Source of the DNA: Chara braunii
Lineage: Eukaryota > Streptophyta > Charophyceae > Charales > Characeae
Assembly: GCA_003427395.1 (NCBI GenBank)
Contig: BFEA01000223.1
Location: 453,936 to 487,344, forward strand
Length of the DNA: 33,409 nt
Direction of reading: 5' to 3'
The notes under the pieces are model-generated. The model worked only from the letters and a program-made list of their open reading frames with translations, was not told where the DNA came from and searched no databases. The position numbers and the translations under genes are program-made. Positions 1 to 8,449 of the stretch are shown one piece after another (the first letter of the stretch is position 1; every line of letters begins with the position of its first letter).

Positions 1-43
1 GGGGTCCGGAGCCGGGGTTGGGTGGTGCCCACCCCCGGACCCC
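1..43. repeat. GC-rich inverted repeat at the window edge
   Basis: GGGGTCCGG at 1-9 pairs exactly with CCGGACCCC at 35-43, with GGGT/ACCC pairing inside, so the stretch can fold into a hairpin. It is followed by more CCGGGG/CCCCGG sequence to about 65. The window starts here, so the element may extend to the left. Confidence 0.6.
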
Positions 44-65
44 CGCCGGGGCCCCGGGGCCGGGG

Positions 66-738
66 CTCTACAACCCTGATAGACACCCACTCTTATAAAA
101 GATGTGGTAGCCCGGGAGATCAACAACATCATGTGTGAGTATCCCCTGTCACAAATCACTCCCGCTGTGCTAGATCACTAGTCATAAGAATAGCAAGTCG
201 ATATAACAAGTAGTCTGATTGATACTTCAACGTGCTATCGATGTCAAATGTGAAGTGAAGCAAGAGCGAAGATTAGCTCCCAATAACATTCCCAGAAGGG
301 ATCTAAACTGGGAAGTCCATCTTTGCTCCACATGCTCACCAACGCCGCATATGAAGTCAATCTCTCCCTCTAAAAAAATAAACCGAAAAATAAGCCAAGG
401 AAGGTCCCAACAAAAAATAAAAATAAAAAAACATCTAGAAAATTGAAAAAAAAGTATGTTATGAGGAAAAATAAACCGAACAACTTCTACCCGAGGGCCA
501 TATCAAAATTCTTTATCAAATTTAAAATAAAATTAACAAATAAAAGGAATTTCATTTTTAACGGCCGGGCAATTGGTCATGGGCCACTCTAGTGGCCTAG
601 CCTGTGACGGTTGGTAAACAGATCAAGTGTTGAAATCCTGTAGGATAGACTAATGTTAGAGGGGTTACGCACCTTTGAAAACATACATAAATATATAAAT
701 TTAAAATTTATAAATAAACAAGAAAGCACCAGCGAATC
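66..738. other. AT-rich stretch without a recognisable gene
   Basis: The sequence is AT-rich with A-runs around 370-450 and 480-560. The only notable structure is a perfect hairpin GGCCACT/AGTGGCC at 582-597. The short open frame at 219-446 is lysine/asparagine-rich low-complexity translation and is not credible as a gene. Nothing else is visible. Confidence 0.5.
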
Positions 739-1496
739 ATGTACTCTTGTGCTCCTCCTCCTTCCCACATTCTACAACTTATCATTCCCTCTCTTTCTTT
801 TTTCCCCCTTTTTTCCTTTCTTTTTTTTCTAATCTCGTGCGAGGGTTTACCCCTCGGCATAGGGCCCAACGACAAGCACGTACCTGCCTTAAGTGAAGGC
901 GGGCCCCCTAAATCTCAATGTGTGATGAAGTCGGTCAAATTTTGCAAATCTTGGTCGGGGTCAAACAGTTACTACGCGCCAGTTGGTTACATCCGCTTCG
1001 CTCGTGAGAATCAGAAACATTCGCGAGCCTTCCAGGCTCTCCCAGCAACGTGGCTGAAGCGGGGAATATCACATGTTTGTGCCTGGGTGGTTGGGGATGC
1101 TTTACCAATGCAGTCCCAAGCCACTGTCCGAACGGGCCTGGGCGCAGACACTTTCGCCGAGACTGAAGCTACTGGATACTGGGCCTCACGTGGGGGAAAG
1201 GCAGGGGAGAGCGCCCGCCATTTTTCATATAGAAAAGGGCACGGCACCAAGCCATTCATTCGGGCACTTACACTTGTGAGCGGCAGCGCTGCTGGAGCTT
1301 GGGCTCACGGGCTGCTTGCTGCGTTAGTGCAGTGTGTGGGCGCCCTCAGGCGTCAAAATGGAAGAGGGCGTTGCTGAGGGCAGCGCCATAGCCCAACCTC
1401 CATAACCAAGCTGGGGCTTCGATACAGTCCGCGGATGGTAGTGGTCTTCGTGCATGAAGGAGAAGACGTGGGTCAAGGAGGCAACGTGGTATTGGC
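739..1496. other. GC-richer block, related in part to 11220-11850; no convincing gene
   Basis: A plus-strand frame is open for about 212 codons (739-1377), but its start is a T-rich hydrophobic run and I recognise no domain. Short words recur in the block at 11.2-11.8 kb: a CCTTAAGTGAAGGC-type hairpin word at about 882 versus 11293, and GCCTGGGCGCAG. A minus-strand donor-like site (GTACG at 879-883 on +) lies next to the hairpin word. I read this as a decayed duplicated module. Confidence 0.35.
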
Positions 1497-1800
1497 GATG
1501 GTCTTCGAAGGTCGACATCTTGAAGTACTTCAGATTTGCTGCTGACGTCAACTGGTTGCATTGTTAATTCGTAGGATGGTAGTAGCTGTGAGGGTAGTCT
1601 GGGCGCGGAGCGCCAAGTAGGGGGAAGGGCTGTGAACACATATGTTGGTGATGGTGAGAGCATGCTCTCATTGACATTTGGTTTCAGTGCTTTGATTCTC
1701 CATTGGTGTATTATCGATGCAATTCTGCTTATTGAACAGTGTTGGACTTTCTCGCTTTCAATGTGATTCTGCATTCCGGAATTCTATCATTTCGATACGT
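1497..1800. repeat. Module C, copy 1
   Basis: This degenerate dispersed module also occurs at 6015-6330 and 9770-9950. Shared landmarks in order are TTGCATTGT, GTAGTAGCTGTG, a palindrome of the type GAGAGCATGCTCTC, TCCATTGGTGTATTAT and CTTTCAATGTGAT. The copies are clearly related but heavily diverged, so the duplication is old. No function can be assigned. Confidence 0.7.
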
Positions 1801-2331
1801 TCATTTTCGTTGCATTCGTCACTGCATTAAAGGAAAATTCTACTGATGTTTGTCCCTTGTGCTCTCGCGTTCCTTGTGTGTGTGTGTTTTTTTTCCCCTT
1901 GCGCTTTTGTCTTCCTTTTGCTTTCGTGTTCCTATTGCTCTAGTATTCTTACGCCCCTTAAAAAATAAAGAAAAGGTTCATTTTCTCTTTCAAAGTGTCA
2001 AAAAAGCTTCAACTGAACTGACACTCATTCCTATGAGCAAAAGATTATTCCTTCCGGGAGAAAACAATTAAGCTGAAGAGAGAAAAACACATGTTGAAAA
2101 TACATAATAACCTTCTTTGAAATAAATTAAATTAATGTTAGTTTTTTTTTTTCAATACTATCTATGATTTAATTAACTAACATGGACGACACCAAACCTT
2201 GACCAGAGGGGTGGATGATGCAAAAAAAATAAAATACATTCTACACACAGAGATTTTGTGATGATACACGCCTTCTATGAATTTTTTTTCAACCTCTATT
2301 CAGGAATTCCTTATGGATTTTTTTTGCCCGT
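1801..2331. other. AT-rich spacer
   Basis: This is T-rich then A-rich sequence with a GT run near 1877. There is no convincing ORF, RNA or module copy. It ends at the left edge of the long direct repeat. Confidence 0.5.
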
Positions 2332-2338
2332 TGTCGGT

Positions 2339-2364
2339 CAAAATACCCTTACAAGGGTATTTTG
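2339..2364. repeat. Perfect 12-bp inverted repeat at the edge of the long repeat
   Basis: CAAAATACCCTT and AAGGGTATTTTG are exact reverse complements separated by two bases. The right copy at about 25233-25258 keeps an imperfect version. Its place at the very start of the duplicated block suggests a terminal structure. Confidence 0.75.
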
Positions 2365-2984
2365 CCATGTCTTTGCATTCGACACGGTGGCGGCGTCGGC
2401 TACCATGACGGAGCCAGTCTGGAATAAAGGGGGTGTGCACGCTTGGCGTGACACTGGGAGAAAAATTCCTCGACCACTTAGGCCCGGGGAAAAATCGGTA
2501 AGAAAATTTCGTTAAGAGTGTATGCGCGTTATTATGACGCGCGTTGTGGTGATTAGGATCAGTAGTAATACCCCTCGACAAAAGACGTCGAAGGGTCAGT
2601 TTAGGTTGATGGTGTGTCAGGTAGATCTACGACACGCACTGAGACTTGGGCTGGTACCTGTCTGTCTACCGATACCAGGGGCTTAAAAATTTTTAATTTT
2701 TCGACCTCCGAGTCGAGTACTCTCCATATCTACCTCTACTTGGTGGAGTACCAGCCTACCCACCACTTGAGTGATTACCCCGCTGCGACCCTTGATGCCG
2801 CAGCCACGGCTAAGTACCGGCCCTTCGGGCCTTCCGATGAAATAAGTGCCCTTGAGGGCGCGCGCATATTCAAACCAACGAACCTAAGAACAACGCACCG
2901 ACTGGCAAGCGTGCACAAGTACGCAGGCTGGTCAGATCAGACCTACTACATCTACTTATAGGGAGGCAGCTCTTTATTACACTG

Positions 2985-3075
2985 TGGTAAGAGCTAGCCT
3001 AGTAGGTAGAGGGATGAACTTATAAACAGGGGACACTGGGATCGAATCCAACCTGCCCTTGGGCTAGCTTTTTTG
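2985..3075 (+). repeat. tRNA-like pol III promoter boxes (SINE-like)
   Basis: TAGCCTAGTAGG (2995-3006) fits the pol III A-box consensus TRGCNNARYNGG exactly. GGATCGAATCC (3039-3049) differs from the B-box GGTTCGAATCC at one base. The 32-base spacing is normal for tRNA-derived promoters, and a T-run at 3069-3074 could terminate transcription. The right repeat copy keeps both boxes. No full cloverleaf was found. Confidence 0.5.
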
Positions 3076-3119
3076 CTAGCTACAAAAGGGGCGGGGCTTG
3101 TTTTTTTTATCACCCGCCC

Positions 3120-3230
3120 TCAGACGGGCGGGATTCGAACCCACGACCTTACATATAGGAGTTAGTAGGGTTAGTAGGATAGTTAGAACCGAGTGTCGTA
3201 GGACTCCGACACTTGGCAAGATAGGAGGAA
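3120..3230 (-). repeat. Second tRNA-like segment, minus strand
   Basis: On the minus strand GGGTTCGAATCCC (complement of 3130-3142) is a perfect T-arm/B-box. About 70 bases upstream on that strand lies TTGCCAAGTGTCGG, an A-box-like word with two extra bases. The plus strand therefore reads like the reverse of a tRNA. The equivalent in the right copy is at 25970-26075, with one base changed in the B-box. Confidence 0.4.
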
Positions 3231-3539
3231 ATTGCATGAGGAATCTCGGTAGATTTGTTATTACGATTTTTTTATTTTAATTTTAAGATTTATTATTTTT
3301 CCTTTTTACTTTTTTTGTTGCCCTCAACGGCCTACCTGCCCGAGGTGCCCAAATGAATCGCGCCCCGATACCAGGGCAGATTCACCTAGTAGAGAGGCCA
3401 CCCGATTGCGGCCGGTAGAATTCCGTCGCAGGGGCAGGGCGATACGAACACCAGGGTACTGCGGGGCGCAGACAAAGAAAAGGATGGGAAGGAGTACGTG
3501 CAAGCAGCGCAAGGTCGAGCGTCTATCGCGACCGAAGTA

Positions 3540-3660
3540 GGAAGCACCGGGCGAGAAAAGAGAAGGCGAAAGGAGGAAGAGAGGGAGAAAGAGGGAGAGA
3601 GAAGAAGGAAGAAGGAGAGAGGGAAGGGAGAGAAGGAGGAAGAGGAGAAGAGAAAGGTGG
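3540..3660. repeat. Purine-rich (GA/AGG) tract
   Basis: Almost uninterrupted purines on the plus strand run up to a CTTACCTG motif at 3669-3676. The copy at 26400-26515 is nearly identical. Similar tracts ending in CTTACCT occur near 4700-4793, 4990-5036 and 7318-7345. On the minus strand these are pyrimidine tracts immediately after a splice-donor-like site. Confidence 0.8.
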
Positions 3661-3833
3661 GGAGAACGCTTACCTGAGCTGGTCATCGGACAGCGACGAC
3701 AACGGTGGCTCGAACAACGACGACAGCGACTCCAACGAAGACGGTGACGATGACGAGGAGCGGGAGGAAAGAACGGGTAAGTCCCGTCCCACGCAACCAA
3801 ACCCGATACTCCCATCGAATAGAATAAAGATAA

Positions 3834-3898
3834 AAATAATAATATAATAAGTAATAATAATAAGATTGAATAAATAAATAAATAAATAAATAATAAAA
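3834..3898. repeat. AAT and AAAT microsatellites
   Basis: AAT-type repeats (about 3834-3866) are followed by AAAT repeats (about 3867-3897). The right copy has shorter versions at 26684-26750. These are the only AAT-oriented trinucleotide runs in the left region; all others read ATT on the plus strand. Confidence 0.85.
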
Positions 3899-3939
3899 CC
3901 AATGAATCTGCCACTAAATGTGGAAAGATTCACTTCGCT

Positions 3940-4240
3940 CTGGTGTGTATGAGCGTGTGTGTGTGTGAAAAAGGAGAGAGAAAGTCCTTCTTCTTCCTCC
4001 TCTCAGTCCACCTTCTTTTTCTCACCCTCTCGCCACCTAACTTCTCAGTATCAGCAGACTACGACAGAGAGAGAGAGAGTTGTGACTTGAGACTTGACGA
4101 CATTGGATCCAGGCTCGACAATAGGATTCATACATTTTGACGAGGGACTATTTGGGCATGTGCCGAAGACTTGGTGTTGACGACATTCCCATCTTCCCCT
4201 CTTCTTCGTCTAACCTCCCTCTTCTTCGTCTATGGTTGGG
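3940..4240. repeat. Module A, copy 1
   Basis: The order is a GT-run, a GA tract, a pyrimidine-rich stretch with CTTCTCAGTATC and GACTACGA, a second GA tract, TTGACGACATTGGATCC, GGGACTATTTGGG, CTTGGTGTTGACGACAT and CTTCTTCGTCT. Related copies lie at 5266-5490, 6900-7090 and 7560-7800, and in the right long repeat (26790-27090). Module B always follows on the left side. Confidence 0.8.
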
Positions 4241-4435
4241 GCTGGCGCAGTCTTCCTGTGTAAAGCGCCAGACCCCTTTACACCATGGAATGATGATGAT
4301 GATGTATGTTCGGGGCTGCAATGCAATATTGATTGTTCAGATCATCGGTACCTAAGTCTTCCACTACGCTATCTCGTGCTTTGTATGAGAGGTCGGTTCT
4401 TGATCCGGTCTGCACCGATACAGTAGGCGACGGGG
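4241..4435. repeat. Module B, copy 1 (GGCGC…GCGCC)
   Basis: The module starts with an inverted repeat TGGCGC … GCGCCA with about 17 bases between. It continues through CACCATG, a GATGATG run, GTATGTT, ATTGTTCAGATCAT, TACCTAAGTCTT, GAGAGGTCGGTTCTTG and CTGCACCGATACAGTA. Six recognisable copies lie between 4.2 and 8.6 kb. No coding content is evident. Confidence 0.8.
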
Positions 4436-4565
4436 TGCGTGTGTGTGTGAGGGAAAGAAGGAGAGAGAAAGAGGGAGAGAGATGGAAATCAAAGAAGGAG
4501 AGAAGAAGAGAGAGGGAGAGAGAGCCTATAAGCCTCCTACCCGCTCCTCGCCGCATGCTACCTTG

Positions 4566-4653
4566 ATCGATAGAACGAGCAAAATCAAAAGGTGGCAGTG
4601 TATACTTCCGTGTTTCAGCGGAAGATTCATTCCATTTTGCTCGTCCTATCGAT
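4566..4653. repeat. 88-bp foldback element with 20-bp inverted ends, copy 1
   Basis: ATCGATAGAACGAGCAAAAT at 4566-4585 pairs at 19 of 20 positions with the reverse complement of 4634-4653. A second inverted pair CTTCCG/CGGAAG (4605-4624) lies inside. A diverged copy sits at 4890-4969. The size and structure resemble a very small MITE or foldback element; no target-site duplication was identified. Confidence 0.7.
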
Positions 4654-4656
4654 GGG

Positions 4657-4793
4657 ATGTGTGTATGTGAGATGTTCATGATTCGACCAAAAAAGAGAGA
4701 GGGAGAGAGAGAGATTGAAGGGAGAGAGAGATCGAGGAGAGAGAGAGATCGAGGGGAGAGACAGATTGAGGAGAGAGAGAGATTGAGAGGCGC
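4657..4793. repeat. Purine-rich tract
   Basis: GTGTGTATGTGAGATG is followed by GAGAGAGA/GATCGAGG purine repeats ending directly at CTTACCT (4793-4799). The arrangement matches the tracts at 3540-3660 and 4978-5036. Confidence 0.7.
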
Positions 4794-4889
4794 TTACCTA
4801 CTCGCCGCTGGTCGCAATCGCAACAGTTGGGTGATCAACCCGAACATAATGCACCACACCAATACACGGCTCGCCGGACGCTACTTGGA

Positions 4890-4969
4890 ACAATATGAGC
4901 AAATCGAAAAGTGGCAGTGTATATTTCCACGTTTCAGCGGAAGATTCATTCCGTTTTTGCTCATCTTGT
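4890..4969. repeat. Foldback element, copy 2
   Basis: ACAATATGAGCAAA at 4890-4903 pairs at 13 of 14 positions with the reverse complement of 4956-4969. The interior shares GTGGCAGTGTATA, TTTCAGCGGAAGATTCATTCC with copy 1. The outer arms have changed compensatorily relative to copy 1 (ATCGATAG-type ends versus ACAA-type ends), while the fold is kept. Confidence 0.65.
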
Positions 4970-5041
4970 CAATGGAGTGTGTGTGTGTGTGAGTGAGGAA
5001 GAGAGAGAGAGAGAGAAGGCAGAAGGAGAAGGAAGGCTTAC

Positions 5042-5111
5042 CTGTCAACGATTACTGCTGCTTCGGCGTGTTTCCCTTTGAAGGAAAAACGCATACCCTT
5101 GCTGAGTGTAC
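5042..5111 (-). other. Candidate minus-strand exon
   Basis: Read on the minus strand, a TTTTTCGGTCAG acceptor-like sequence precedes a 70-base open segment that ends …GTTGACAG|GTAAG. One frame is open throughout and gives a plausible peptide (…KGMRFSFKGKHAEAAVIV…). The product is not recognised. The evidence is only signals and openness, so this is a hypothesis. Confidence 0.3.
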
Positions 5112-5162
5112 CTGACCGAAAAATAGCTTGTATGGATCCGGTTTGTATATGTATTATTACAA

Positions 5163-5243
5163 TGATGATTATTATTATTATTACTATTATTATTATGATT
5201 ATTATTATTATTATTTTTATTATTATTATTATTATTACTATTT
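5163..5243. repeat. ATT microsatellite 1
   Basis: ATT repeats with a few interruptions. It creates long Ile/Tyr/Asn open frames on both strands that should not be read as genes. Confidence 0.95.
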
Positions 5244-5265
5244 TAATACATCTAATATACAAACA

Positions 5266-5490
5266 AGATGGCGGAGAGAGAGAGGAGATGAAGAAGGAGA
5301 AAAGAGAGAAAATAAAAAGAGAGGGAAAGAAGAGAGAGGATGTGGTAACTCGTGGCTTGGTGACATTTGGATTTGGACTCAACTTTTGGGCTTCAGACAT
5401 TGCAAACGAGGGATTATTTGGGATTTGTGACGAAGACTTGGTGTTGACGACATACCCATCTCTCCCCTCTTCTTCGTCTGATGCCCTCTT
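5266..5490. repeat. Module A, copy 2
   Basis: A GA-rich stretch is followed by GGTGACATTTGGAT, GAGGGATTATTTGGGA, CTTGGTGTTGACGACAT and repeated CTTCTTCGTCT words that run on to about 5550. It is shorter and more diverged than copy 1. Confidence 0.7.
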
Positions 5491-5565
5491 CTTCGTCTGA
5501 TGCCTTCTTCGTCTGATGCCCTCCTCTTCGTCTAATGTCCTCCTCTTCGTCTGTGCGTGTCTGGA

Positions 5566-5745
5566 CCTGGCGCCCTATTCCTGTGTATAGCGCCTGACCC
5601 ATCACACCATGTGATAAGAATGATGTATGTTTTGGTCTGCTAGTAACGTTGATTGGGCTAGTCATTAAGTATTCTAGCATTCTGCTTCGCTCCTTTGTCT
5701 ACGTATAGAGAGGTCAGTCCCGGTCAGGTCTGTCTATTGTATCTA
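5566..5745. repeat. Module B, copy 2
   Basis: It has the same order as copy 1: a GGCGC…GCGCC inverted repeat, CACACCATG, GATGTATGTT, AACGTTGATTG, GAGAGGTCAG and GGTCTG. It follows module A directly. Confidence 0.7.
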
Positions 5746-5898
5746 AGTCTTCCCTGCGCTATTTAGCGCCTTTATGCATATGAGAATGCACATTGCTTGG
5801 CAAGGTTCTGTCCGTACAGCATTGACCATTCAGTCCTTTTCATCACACTTAAGATCCTCAGTTATTTCGTACGTCACGTTTCTGTACATGGCGAGGAA

Positions 5899-5915
5899 GG
5901 ATGATGATGATGAAG

Positions 5916-5948
<33 letters not shown>

Positions 5949-5988
5949 CGGGGTGAAAGAATGATGATGATGATGATGATGATGATGA
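5899..5988. repeat. ATG/GAT microsatellite
   Basis: Two runs of GATGATG (5899-5946 and 5962-5988) are separated by a short GGGGTGAAAGA spacer. A shorter GATGATGATG run occurs at the same relative place in module B copies. Confidence 0.9.
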
Positions 5989-6014
5989 GGGTGAGAGGAT
6001 ACATACCTGTCATT

Positions 6015-6330
6015 AACAATGGTCTGCGACGGCCAACACCTTCAAATACCTTGGGTTGCCGCTGATGACAACAGTTGCATTGTCTTTTTGTAGTCTGTAG
6101 TAGCTGTGTAGGAGTAGGCTAGGCGTTGATCATAAAGTGTGAGTATAAAGGAACTGGACTCGTGTGTCGGGAGGAGAGGGTATGCTCTCCATGGGCATTG
6201 GTTTTCAGTGCTACCAACCTCCATTGGTGTATTATTGGTGTACTGTTGCTCTTTGGACACGGTGTGACTATTCGGCTTTCAATGTGATGGTGTAATCTGG
6301 GATTGACATCTTGATGTCATCTTTCGCTAC
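6015..6330. repeat. Module C, copy 2
   Basis: It matches 1497-1800 and 9770-9950 in order: AGTTGCATTGTC, GTAGTAGCTGTG, GAGAGGGTATGCTCTCC, CTCCATTGGTGTATTATTGG and GGCTTTCAATGTGATG. It begins right after a CATACCTG motif (minus-strand GTATG donor-like, 6002-6006). Confidence 0.75.
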
Positions 6331-6414
6331 ATTGTATTATTATTGTTATTTTTTATATTATTATTATTATTATTATTATTGTTATTATTATCATTATTAT
6401 TATTATTATTATTG
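6331..6414. repeat. ATT microsatellite 2
   Basis: Interrupted ATT repeat immediately after module C copy 2. The third module C copy at 9770-9950 is also followed at once by an ATT array. Confidence 0.95.
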
Positions 6415-6454
6415 TACTCATAATGATCTCTGGTACACATGGCTCCTGTACATG

Positions 6455-6665
6455 AGGGATCGAGGTAGGGAGCAAAGCGAGAGACTTACCTGGTGCTTGA
6501 AGCAAGCGGCATTGGCCGCAACCTGCTCACTCTCTGAGGAAGTTGTTGTCGTCATCTTCGACATAGTAGATAGGCTGAATCGGATCTTCCATTTGTAGCC
6601 TGGGCGTCGACCCAGATAGGATATCGACATAAGTCTGTAATGATGGCAATGATAGTGCATGTTTA
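6455..6665. repeat. Module D, copy 1
   Basis: It is related to 10010-10215. Shared landmarks are the GAGGGCAAAG/GGGAGCAAAGCGA start, GTGCTTGAAGCA versus GTGCTGGAAGCA, CATTGGCCGC versus CATTGGTCGC, TTCCATTTGTAGCCTGGGCG versus TTCATCCGTAGTCTGGGCG, and CGACATTAG-like ends. It follows an ATT array in both places. Confidence 0.65.
6490..6599 (-). other. Candidate minus-strand exon inside module D
   Basis: On the minus strand GACGCCCAG| precedes a 110-base open segment ending AAGCACCAG|GTAAG. One frame is open (…EQVAANAACFKHQ). The related copy at 10.0-10.2 kb keeps a similar peptide in one frame but has lost the donor. The product is unknown. Confidence 0.3.
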
Positions 6666-6790
6666 GTCTACCTTGCAACATTGGTTGGGCAGATCATTGA
6701 AATGCCCACATTCCGCAGCGCTACCTTGTACCATGTGAAAGAGGGTCGGTCTTGTTCGGATTACGTCATCACCATCTGCAACAGTGTTGG
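6650..6790. repeat. Module B, partial copy
   Basis: Only the second half is recognisable: CTTGCAACATTGGTTGGGCAGATCATTG, GAGGGTCGGTCTTGTTC and CATCTGCAACAGTGTTGG. The GGCGC…GCGCC head is missing. Confidence 0.5.
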
Positions 6791-6809
6791 AAGGACTTAG
6801 AGTAGTGAT

Positions 6810-7090
6810 GGAAAGAGAGAGAGGGGGAGAGGAAGATCGAAGATGAGAAGGGAGAGAAAGACCGAAGATGAGAAGAGAAAGAAAGATCTAAGATGTAAGG
6901 AGAGAGAGAGAGAAGGGATGAGAGGGAGAAAAGAGAGAGAGGGTTGTGATTCGAGACTCGACGACATTGGATCCGGACTCAATATTGGGAATCAAGACAT
7001 TTGGGCGGGGGTTATTTGGGATCTATATTGCGGACTTGGTGCTGACGATATCCCCCTCTCTCCGCCCAATCATCTGACTGGGTATGTCTG
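6810..7090. repeat. GA tract plus module A, copy 3
   Basis: A purine tract (6810-6945) is followed by CTCGACGACATTGGATCC, GGGGGTTATTTGGGATC and CTTGGTGCTGACGATAT, which match module A. Module B follows at 7095. Confidence 0.75.
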
Positions 7091-7094
7091 AACC

Positions 7095-7260
7095 TTGCGC
7101 TTTTCCAGTGAACAGCGCCGGACCCCTTCTCTCCAGGTAGACGATGATGGGGGATGTCGGGGTCTTACCTTGCAAAGATGATTGTTCGGGTCATTGGTAT
7201 CTAAGACGCACGCTATAGCTGAGAGGTCGGTTAGGACCTGCACCTATACAATAGGTAACA
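7095..7260. repeat. Module B, copy 3
   Basis: CAGCGCCGGACCCCTT, GATGATGGGGGATGTCGGGG, GATTGTTCGGGTCATTGGTATCTAAG, GAGAGGTCGGTT and CTGCACCTATACAATA follow the module B order. This copy also carries CTTACCTTGC, so its minus strand reads GCAAG|GTAAG. Confidence 0.75.
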
Positions 7261-7349
7261 TGTGTGTGTGTGTGATTGTATACGGGTGCGTATGTGCGAG
7301 GGTGCATAAACAGATGGGAAGGCAACGAAAGGGGAGAAGGAAACCTTAC

Positions 7350-7439
7350 CTGATCACGGCGGGTGACTTGACTCAGATATGACACACCTTGGTCCGATAG
7401 TATCAGTCCGAAAGATTGTTGCAATACGTTCGTTATCAT
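7350..7439 (-). other. Candidate minus-strand exon
   Basis: A minus-strand frame is open from an ATG at about 7439 to a strong donor-like CGTGATCAG|GTAAG at 7350/7349. The peptide (…LQQSFGLILSDQGVSYLSQV…) looks protein-like, but I recognise no domain. It lies between a purine tract and unique AT-rich DNA. Confidence 0.3.
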
Positions 7440-7522
7440 TAATTTATCATGATTTATAACTATTACTCTCGTTATTACGGTGCTTTAAAGAAACGAAGGT
7501 TAGAAAACAAGGAAGGGATGAG

Positions 7523-7526
<4 letters not shown>

Positions 7527-7579
<53 letters not shown>
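7527..7579. repeat. GA dinucleotide microsatellite
   Basis: An uninterrupted AG/GA run of about 50 bases at the head of module A copy 4. Confidence 0.95.
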
Positions 7580-7582
<3 letters not shown>

Positions 7583-7800
7583 TTCTTCTTTCTCTTCTAA
7601 AGTCCACCAACTCTCCTTTCCCTCTCGCTGTCTACTTCTCAGTATCTGTGGACTACGAGGGAGAGATACGGCCTGAGAATTGATGACATTAGTTTCAGAC
7701 TTGACTTCGGGATACACACATTTGATGAGGGTTATTTGGGACCTGTGACGCAGAGTGACGACGTCCCCCATCTTCTCCTCCACCCTCTGTCTCTTCCCCT
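7560..7800. repeat. Module A, copy 4
   Basis: AAAGTTCTTCTTTCTC, AGTCCACCAACTCTC, CTACTTCTCAGTATCTG, GACTACGAGGGAGAGA, TTGATGACATTAG and GAGGGTTATTTGGGACC follow the same order as copy 1 at 3940-4240, including the pyrimidine-rich half that copies 2 and 3 lack. Confidence 0.75.
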
Positions 7801-7828
7801 CCTCATTCGTATGTGCATGTTTTGGGAC

Positions 7829-8012
7829 AGGCGCTATCTTTCTGTGCGAGCGCCAACCCCTCACTCCACTGTGCGATGATGATGAATGTCGAGACTGTAT
7901 TGCAACGTTAATTGTGTCGGATCATTGGTATCTAAGTCTTACGCTCGCCATCTTATACTTTGTAATGAGAGGTCGGTTCTTGTTCTGTCTTGCACGATAC
8001 AGTATGCAACAT
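7829..8012. repeat. Module B, copy 4
   Basis: GGCGC…GAGCGCC inverted repeat, GATGATGATGAATGT, GCAACGTTAATTG, GATCATTGGTATCTAAGTCTTACGC, GAGAGGTCGGTTCTTG and TTGCACGATACAGTATGCAACA. It is close to copy 1. Confidence 0.8.
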
Positions 8013-8039
8013 CTATTTGATCTTTGATACGATGTTGTA

Positions 8040-8377
8040 TTGAATGTCTGCAGGAGCACGACATCGACAGAAAAGTGTCTCTGGCGATCAATCGCGAAGC
8101 AGTTTTCCACCACCTTAGTTTCGTTTAACAGGTTGACGATCAGTGGCCGCTGTTCATTTCCGGACGGTTTAGTTGAGTGAGTGGTTCTTAGCATATCCAT
8201 CAATCCATCCATGTTGCAGCGTTTGTCGGAGAAGCTGCTCTCTTTGCGGTTTAATAATAGTCTGTGATTGCTGGCTGGATGGTGAGGTTTTGGAAGGGAT
8301 TGACTTTTAAGTAACGGCCTTGTTCTGCTGCTCTCTCTTTGTCTGCTGTCCTGCACAGCCGGCTGTCGGAATCTCAC
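8040..8377 (-). other. Unique segment with a minus-strand open frame
   Basis: This part interrupts two module B copies and is not repeated elsewhere in the window. A minus-strand frame is open from 8377 (ATG) down through 7922. The non-repeat portion has a mixed, protein-like composition (for example …NCFAIDRQRHFSVDVVLLQ), while the last part runs into module B and is probably not coding. Minus-strand CTGCAG sites near 8050 and 8358 could be splice edges. No known family is recognised. Confidence 0.3.
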
Positions 8378-8449
8378 TTCGTTACGCTAGTGAAGCAACA
8401 AGGTATCCACCCTCTGTCTCTTCCTTTTCTCTTCGTCTGTGAATGACGG

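Larger units (their letters stand above)
2332..4242. repeat. Long direct repeat, left copy (about 1.9 kb)
   Basis: The sequence matches 25227-27093 in the same orientation over almost its full length with few differences. The left copy has about 40 extra bases near 2935-2980. Both copies begin near TGTYGG and an AAGGGTAT inverted repeat and stop matching right after CTATGGTTGGGGC. Inside are tRNA-like pol III boxes, a purine-rich tract, a minus-strand splice-donor-like site (3669-3673), AAT and AAAT microsatellites, and module A. The two copies flank about 21 kb, like giant LTRs, but no primer-binding site follows the left copy and no clear polypurine tract precedes the right one. A segmental duplication or a non-autonomous element is equally possible. 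Confidence 0.85.

Noticed and set aside
560-660. Possible tRNA-derived SINE (TGGCCTAGCCTGTGACGG and TGTTGAAATCC)
   Set aside because: The B-box-like word matches the consensus at only 8 of 11 bases, and no tail or second copy was seen.
739-1377. 212-codon plus-strand ORF
   Set aside because: It begins in a T-rich low-complexity run, has no recognisable domain, and lies in a GC-rich block where long frames arise by chance on both strands.
5078-5500. Ile/Tyr/Asn-rich ORFs over ATT arrays (also at 6311, 8630, 10216, 13017 and elsewhere)
   Set aside because: Microsatellite translation; the non-repeat parts carry no domain.
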